64,000 nucleotides of DNA. Origin: Candidatus Stramentimicrobium fermentans. GTDB taxonomy: Bacteria; Atribacterota; Phoenicimicrobiia; Phoenicimicrobiales; Stramentimicrobiaceae. Below are positions 61,762 to 64,000 of this stretch, in pieces. The stretch covers positions 1 through 64,000 of the forward strand of contig JAAYOB010000002.1 of assembly GCA_012520575.1 (NCBI GenBank), written 5' to 3'. The notes under the pieces are model-generated. The model was not told the DNA's origin. It searched no databases and saw nothing but the letters and a program-made list of their open reading frames with translations. Numbering within the stretch: the stretch's first letter is position 1; each line of letters opens with the position of its first letter. The position numbers and the translations under genes are program-made.

Positions 61762-64000
61762 ATGCAGGCAATAAATAAAAATTTTTTGCAATTTCTAGAG
61801 GGAGTGGACAAAAGGTTTTCAATTCCGGTCTTTCAAAGAAATTATGATTGGCAAAGAGAGCATTGCGAACAATTGTTTAATGATTTACTGGACATAATAA
61901 AATTTAATTTCCGCAGCCACTTTTTAGGGTCACTTGTGTATGTATTTGATGAATCAAAACCAGGTTTTGAATTGTTAATTATTGATGGGCAACAGAGAAT
62001 CGCAACCTTATCTATTTTACTTTTAGCGCTGCATAATCTATTAGAAAACAATGAGATTCAATCTCGCTCTGAATCATTAAGCGAACAGATTAGAGATACT
62101 TACTTGATTGACAAATATGCTCAAGAAGGTAAGAAAATAAAGTTCGAACCGGTCAAAGAGGATAATGAAGCCTATCTGAAATTGTTTAAAAATAATAGCG
62201 AAGAGTTCATTAAAAATTCTAATATTACTATCAATTATCAATATTTTGTTGATAGGATTAAAAGAAGCAATTTGTTAGCTGATGATTTATTTGAGGCAAT
62301 TAAGAAACTAACTATAGTAGATATTAGGTTAGATAGTAATCATGATGATCCACAGTTAATATTCGAAAGTCTGAATTCTACTGGTTTAAATTTAACCCAG
62401 TCCGATTTAGTTAGGAATTTTATCCTAATGGGGAAGAATAAGAGCGAACAGAAAAGATTGCATGAAGATTATTGGCTCATTATAGAAAAAAATACAGGAG
62501 ATCAGGTCGATTCCTTCGTAAGGGATTACCTTACTCTCAAAGAAAGAATTATTCCTAACAAAAATAAAATCTACATTAGCTTTAAGAAGCATGTAAAAAA
62601 AGAATATTCCAATGATGATATCGAAAGTTTACTAAAAGAGTTAAAAAGATATTCCCAATACTACCAAAGAATTATTTTCCCATTAGATGATAAATCCAAG
62701 ATAAATGTTGTCTTAAAAAGAATTAATAAATTAGATATTACTGTATCTTATCCCTTTTTATTGGAAGTTTTTAGCTATCACGATGACAAGGTTATAGATG
62801 ATGAAACACTTGTTAATATTTTAGATACCATAGTATCTTTTGCTTTTAGAAGACTAATATGTAATGTACCAACCAATGCCCTAAATAAGATGTTTGCTAC
62901 TATCGGAAGAGATATCCAAAAATATCCTGACTTCAAAGTAAATTATTTTGAAATATTCAAGCATATTTTGATTAATAAGAAATACAGTCAAAGATTTCCA
63001 ACAGATGAAGAGTTTTCAGAAATACTGGTCACTCGGGATATCTATAATCTGCAAAGTAAAAATAAATTACATCTATTAGAGAGGTTAGAGAATTATGACA
63101 ATAAGGAAAGAGTCAAAGTAGAAGAACTGCTGAATGAAGGGGATTTAAATATTGAACACATTATGCCCCAAACACTGACTCCGAGTTGGAAGGCTGCCTT
63201 GGGAGACAACTGGGATGAAATATATAATAAATATTTGAACACTCTTGGCAATTTGACACTTACCGGATACAACACCAAGATGAGCAATAAGCCTTTTTTA
63301 GAGAAAAGAGATATGGAAAAAGGGTATGAAGATAGCAGCCTTGCTCTCAATAAATATCTCCGCACCCTAGAAAATTGGAATGAGGAGACAATTATTGAAA
63401 GGGCAAATCAACTAACAAGCACTGCTTTAAAAATCTGGACATACCCCAAAACGGAATATAAGGGACAGATAGAAGAATCAAATAAATTTATCTTATCCGA
63501 TGACCACGATTTTACCGGAGACAAAATAGCGTCCTTTACCCTTTTAGGACAAGACTTTTCAGTAAACAGTTGGAGGGATTTTTATATCAAACTAGCGCAA
63601 AATTTAATCGAAATTAACCCTAATATTTTTGCTGATTTTTTAAAGGATAAGAGGTTTATTGAAGAGAGAAAAATAATTTCTGCTCAAGCCGAATCTTTGA
63701 GCAATCCTTTTGAAATTGCAGAAGGTATTTTTTTAGAAACACATTTGAGTGCCCAGTCTATTGTTAATAATGCTTTGTTGATTTTAAGTAAATATGAAAT
63801 TGATGAAGATGGAGTAGCAGTAATCTTGAGTAATAAGAATAGCCAAGAACTAGCAGATTTCCAAAAGAAAAGAATAAAATTTTGGGGAGGATTATTAGAA
63901 ATAAATAAAGATAGAATAAAATATTTCAAGAAAAATACAAGTTTTATACATTATGACCTCTATAGCGGAACCGGGATAACAAGGTGTTCTTACTTTTATC
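61762..64000 (+). CDS. GmrSD-type DUF262/DUF1524 defence protein, C-terminus outside window
   Basis: Starts at ATG 61762 behind AGGAGGGGG and stays open to the window end (over 745 residues). DUF262 signature FSIPVFQRNYDW and DGQQRIATLSIL (about residues 21-85), then DUF1524 with the HNH-like NIEHIMPQTL...W and LGNLTLTGYNTKMSNKPF (about 460-520). A further domain follows from about 585 (SFTLLGQDFSVNSWRDFYIKLAQNL, then KRIKFWGGLLEINKDRIKYF), possibly DUF4268-like. The family includes modification-dependent type IV restriction enzymes acting on glucosylated DNA. It is located beside a degraded toxin-antitoxin, i.e. a defence-type locus. Confidence 0.88.
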   Translation, partial: MQAINKNFLQFLEGVDKRFSIPVFQRNYDWQREHCEQLFNDLLDIIKFNFRSHFLGSLVYVFDESKPGFELLIIDGQQRIATLSILLLALHNLLENNEIQSRSESLSEQIRDTYLIDKYAQEGKKIKFEPVKEDNEAYLKLFKNNSEEFIKNSNITINYQYFVDRIKRSNLLADDLFEAIKKLTIVDIRLDSNHDDPQLIFESLNSTGLNLTQSDLVRNFILMGKNKSEQKRLHEDYWLIIEKNTGDQVDSFVRDYLTLKERIIPNKNKIYISFKKHVKKEYSNDDIESLLKELKRYSQYYQRIIFPLDDKSKINVVLKRINKLDITVSYPFLLEVFSYHDDKVIDDETLVNILDTIVSFAFRRLICNVPTNALNKMFATIGRDIQKYPDFKVNYFEIFKHILINKKYSQRFPTDEEFSEILVTRDIYNLQSKNKLHLLERLENYDNKERVKVEELLNEGDLNIEHIMPQTLTPSWKAALGDNWDEIYNKYLNTLGNLTLTGYNTKMSNKPFLEKRDMEKGYEDSSLALNKYLRTLENWNEETIIERANQLTSTALKIWTYPKTEYKGQIEESNKFILSDDHDFTGDKIASFTLLGQDFSVNSWRDFYIKLAQNLIEINPNIFADFLKDKRFIEERKIISAQAESLSNPFEIAEGIFLETHLSAQSIVNNALLILSKYEIDEDGVAVILSNKNSQELADFQKKRIKFWGGLLEINKDRIKYFKKNTSFIHYDLYSGTGITRCSYFY

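Noticed and set aside
1-64000. tRNA, rRNA, CRISPR array or insertion sequence
   Set aside because: I looked for GGTTCGAATC-like T-arms, regularly spaced repeats and transposase motifs by eye and found none that hold up.

Overview
The window is AT-rich chromosomal DNA from an anaerobic bacterium. The evidence is a tungsten-type aldehyde ferredoxin oxidoreductase, split Feo iron-type transport, ferredoxin-type proteins, oxygen-independent metabolism throughout, and ATG/TTG/GTG starts with strong GGAGG-type ribosome binding sites. It combines Gram-positive-like traits (a T-box leader, AmaP/Asp23, MrfAB) with traits common in deep-branching anaerobes (DUF401, an archaeal-length ProRS, a Clp1-type kinase). 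Candidatus Atribacterota (JS1/OP9) or a related deep lineage fits, but this is an impression from gene content, not a proven assignment.

Region 1-8.1 kb is a metal-uptake island. It holds a partial FecB/BtuF-type binding protein behind a perfect NikR-type operator, a DtxR/MntR-family regulator, three secreted proteins (ZinT, an HTP-type protein and a DUF4198/NikK-like protein) and a FeoB transporter split into two genes in inverted order: membrane half, FeoA, FeoA, G-domain half, then a FeoB-associated Cys-rich peptide. 8.4-14.1 kb holds a DUF362 ferredoxin protein, a polar amino-acid ABC transporter controlled by a T-box (candidate Arg codon) and a patatin-like lipase. 14.4-18.6 kb holds proS, an EF-Tu-domain-2 mini-protein, a Clp1-type P-loop kinase and an EamA exporter.

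19-27.7 kb (minus strand) is a run of MrfA helicase, MrfB exonuclease, RadC, Nudix, two cupin-HAD pairs and a class V aminotransferase. It is followed by a P-type calcium ATPase, a frameshifted MarR relic and a creatininase-family hydrolase.

32.7-45.5 kb is the replication-origin neighbourhood: dciA-like (DUF721), recF, dnaN and dnaA on the minus strand, and rpmH, rnpA, yidD, yidC, jag, mnmE, parA, parB, amaP and asp23 on the plus strand. mnmG and rsmG, normally between mnmE and parA, are absent. In their place is a 1.15-kb non-coding region with two parS palindromes and helically phased DnaA-box-like repeats, a good oriC candidate. rnpA has no ATG/GTG/TTG start.

45.6-60.6 kb is catabolic: DUF401 transporter, Ldh-family dehydrogenase, beta-hydroxyacid dehydrogenase, flavin reductase, psuK-psuG pseudouridine breakdown, a sigma factor split by one in-frame stop, iron alcohol dehydrogenase, nagB, AOR, an IclR regulator and a sodium:solute symporter flanked by two tiny membrane proteins. 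The right edge (60.6-64 kb) is accessory DNA: a CPBP-protease fragment, hicB with a broken hicA, and a GmrSD-type DUF262/DUF1524 defence protein running off the window.
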